Of a stretch of DNA of 34,453 bases, positions 33,455 to 34,453 are shown in pieces. The first letter of the stretch is position 1. The number at the start of each line of letters is the position of its first letter. This DNA comes from Gammaproteobacteria bacterium UBA2810 (GTDB lineage: Bacteria; Pseudomonadota; Gammaproteobacteria; Enterobacterales; Succinivibrionaceae): positions 1-34,453 of the forward strand of contig DEHC01000030.1 in NCBI GenBank assembly GCA_002351705.1, read 5' to 3'. The notes beneath the pieces were generated by a model. It saw only the letters and a list, made by a program, of their open reading frames with translations, did no database searches and was not told the origin of the DNA. The translations under genes and the position numbers were made by a program.

Positions 33455-33742
33455 TTATGCAGGTGTCCTTGGAATCATCTCAATTCTAAGTGACAGGTTA
33501 AGGGCGTCAGCAATGCGTTGGAGCAACGCAATGCTAGGATTTCGTGAACCATTTTCCAGACGGCTGATATCAGCCTGGCTGATTCCTGTTTTCTTGGATA
33601 ATTCCTTCTGTGTCAGTCCGGCGTTTTTCCGCGCATTGATCAAAGACATCGTTAGATCTCTTTCGCCCTTAAGTTTTTCGTACTCCTCTGCAAATGACGG
33701 ATCCTGCAACAGCTCTTCTGTCAGTTCATCAAGATCGCTCAT
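33455..33742 (-). CDS. higA: HigA-type helix-turn-helix antitoxin
   Basis: A 95-residue protein. The N-terminal third, MSDLDELTEELLQDPSFAEEYEKL, is typical of antitoxins paired with RelE/HigB toxins. Residues 40-90 are an XRE helix-turn-helix (ARKNAGLTQKELSKKTGISQADISRLENG). It should bind the toxin and repress the operon. The start at 33742 has GGGGA about eight bases upstream; an ATG six codons earlier has no site. It is downstream of the toxin on the same strand, but 244 bases separate them, far more than usual. The symbol denotes family type only. Confidence 0.85.
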   Translation of the reverse strand: MSDLDELTEELLQDPSFAEEYEKLKGERDLTMSLINARKNAGLTQKELSKKTGISQADISRLENGSRNPSIALLQRIADALNLSLRIEMIPRTPA

Positions 33743-33986
33743 AATACGTCCCCATATCAAAATAACTTTACATTTAATACAAAATCAAACTATTCATGTA
33801 ACGTGATACGTAAATACTAACTGGCTCACGAACTATTGAATGCACACCTCCTTTTTTATTAAAATAGGTAATTTATGCTCTTTTCCTATTTTAACAAATC
33901 ATCTGATTAGCATTTTGTGTCCTTATTTGCATTTTGAAGCTGAACTAATAAGTGTTTATCAGTTCTCCATCAGAAAATTGAATGTC
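33743..33986 (-). other. Wide AT-rich gap inside the toxin-antitoxin locus
   Basis: No frame of note lies between toxin stop and antitoxin start on either strand. The stretch is very AT-rich. On the minus strand it has TTGATT about 60 bases before the antitoxin start, but no good -10 box. It may hold a separate antitoxin promoter. Confidence 0.4.
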
Positions 33987-34337
33987 CTAATATCCATTTT
34001 TTCGGTCGAAATACACTTTTCTGCGTTTTTTTGCCAAAGCAATTTCTTCTTTTGGGGTTTTCTGTTGTTTTTTGAAGAAAGAGTTTGTAACAATGATTAT
34101 CATGTCATTATCAAAAAAGTAAAGTGTCCGTACTACTGAAGTACCTAATTTTGTACGGCATTCGAAGATCCCGTCCTCGAGATGCTTGCTAAGAGGTTCT
34201 CTTGCATCTTTTCCTATCATTTGCAGTCGGTTGAGGTCTGATACTACTTGTGCTTTGAGTTTTGCTTCAAGAGTACGGATAAACTGCCCAACCGGTTTTG
34301 TACCATCATCTTCCCGAAAAAAGTTCACAGAAAACAT
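33987..34337 (-). CDS. higB: RelE/HigB-type toxin
   Basis: A 116-residue protein of the phage Gp49-like/HigB branch of the RelE/ParE toxins. Supporting blocks are PVGQFIRTLEAKLKAQV, LSKHLEDGIFECRTKLG, VVRTLYFFDND and FFKKQQKTPKEEIALAKKRR. Such toxins cut mRNA on the ribosome. The typical glycine and basic residues near the C-terminus are present, so activity is plausible. AGGA seven bases before the ATG overlaps the end of the palindrome listed next. Order toxin-then-antitoxin fits HigBA. The symbol denotes family type only. Confidence 0.85.
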   Translation of the reverse strand: MFSVNFFREDDGTKPVGQFIRTLEAKLKAQVVSDLNRLQMIGKDAREPLSKHLEDGIFECRTKLGTSVVRTLYFFDNDMIIIVTNSFFKKQQKTPKEEIALAKKRRKVYFDRKNGY

Positions 34338-34346
34338 ACTAATTTC

Positions 34347-34402
34347 CTAATATGTTATATATAACATATTAGTATCGTATGACGATGATAATAAAATGTC
34401 AA
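34347..34402 (-). promoter_or_regulatory. Toxin-antitoxin promoter and palindromic operator
   Basis: On the minus strand TTGACA (34402-34397) and TACGAT (34379-34374) have a 17-base spacer. Directly downstream is a perfect 26-bp palindrome at 34347-34372 with half-site CTAATATGTTATA. It would cover the transcription start and end ten bases before the toxin ATG. A HigA-type repressor is the natural candidate to bind it. Confidence 0.75.
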
Positions 34403-34453
34403 GATCTTTCTTTATTTGAAGATAGAGTACAGTTACTGTTTACAGCCGATTTT

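Overview
The window looks like chromosome of a fermentative gammaproteobacterium, probably from the Succinivibrionaceae (rumen/gut Aeromonadales). This is inference from the mix of genes: a gammaproteobacterial thiI / xseB-ispA-dxs block, yajQ, ampG, a pyruvate formate-lyase pair (pflB-pflA), an ExeA/GspA-GspB pair and a TIGR04211-type SH3 protein, plus many Sel1-repeat and DUF805 proteins. No marker gene here fixes the genus. The core genes are GC-rich. Three stretches are visibly richer in A+T and read as accessory DNA: about 4.29-5.8 kb (Fic gene), 21.4-26.3 kb (small secreted and membrane proteins) and 33.0-34.45 kb (toxin-antitoxin pair).

Region 1 (1-10.4 kb) is accessory. It holds a Panacea/SocA-like protein at the window edge, a Sel1-repeat protein with a polyaspartate block, a nuclease-fold/DUF805 fusion, an AT-rich Fic gene followed by four tandem 41-bp hairpin units, a three-module protein (unknown N-domain, Sel1, DUF805), a decayed paralogue of it, and a phage-type surface-protein-like gene whose conserved C-terminus is put out of frame by a C7 tract. 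Two genes here share a promoter-plus-leader cassette.

Region 2 (10.4-21.4 kb) is housekeeping. thiI lies on the minus strand, divergent from xseB-ispA-dxs (isoprenoid precursor and prenyl diphosphate synthesis). yajQ, ampG (muropeptide recycling) and pflB-pflA (anaerobic pyruvate cleavage) follow. A candidate FNR box and promoter lie upstream of pflB, and clear intrinsic terminators follow pflB and pflA.

Region 3 (21.4-26.3 kb) is an AT-rich island, all on the plus strand. It has two small membrane-protein genes (one overlapping the other), a pair of 190-aa membrane-anchored paralogues flanking three tandem secreted paralogues, and a Sel1-repeat protein. I recognise no function for most of it. 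It is the best candidate for an undescribed system.

Region 4 (26.6-34.45 kb) has another N-domain/Sel1 protein, gspA-gspB, an SH3/coiled-coil/membrane-anchor protein, a minus-strand HAD phosphatase, a structured and possibly transposon-derived stretch, and a HigBA-type toxin-antitoxin pair with an unusually wide gap and a perfect 26-bp palindromic operator candidate.

The recurring theme is shuffling of a few modules between neighbouring genes: the unknown about 115-aa N-domain (starting MKL and ending GFDP), Sel1 repeats, DUF805 membrane domains and one PD-(D/E)XK nuclease domain. One copy is clearly dying.
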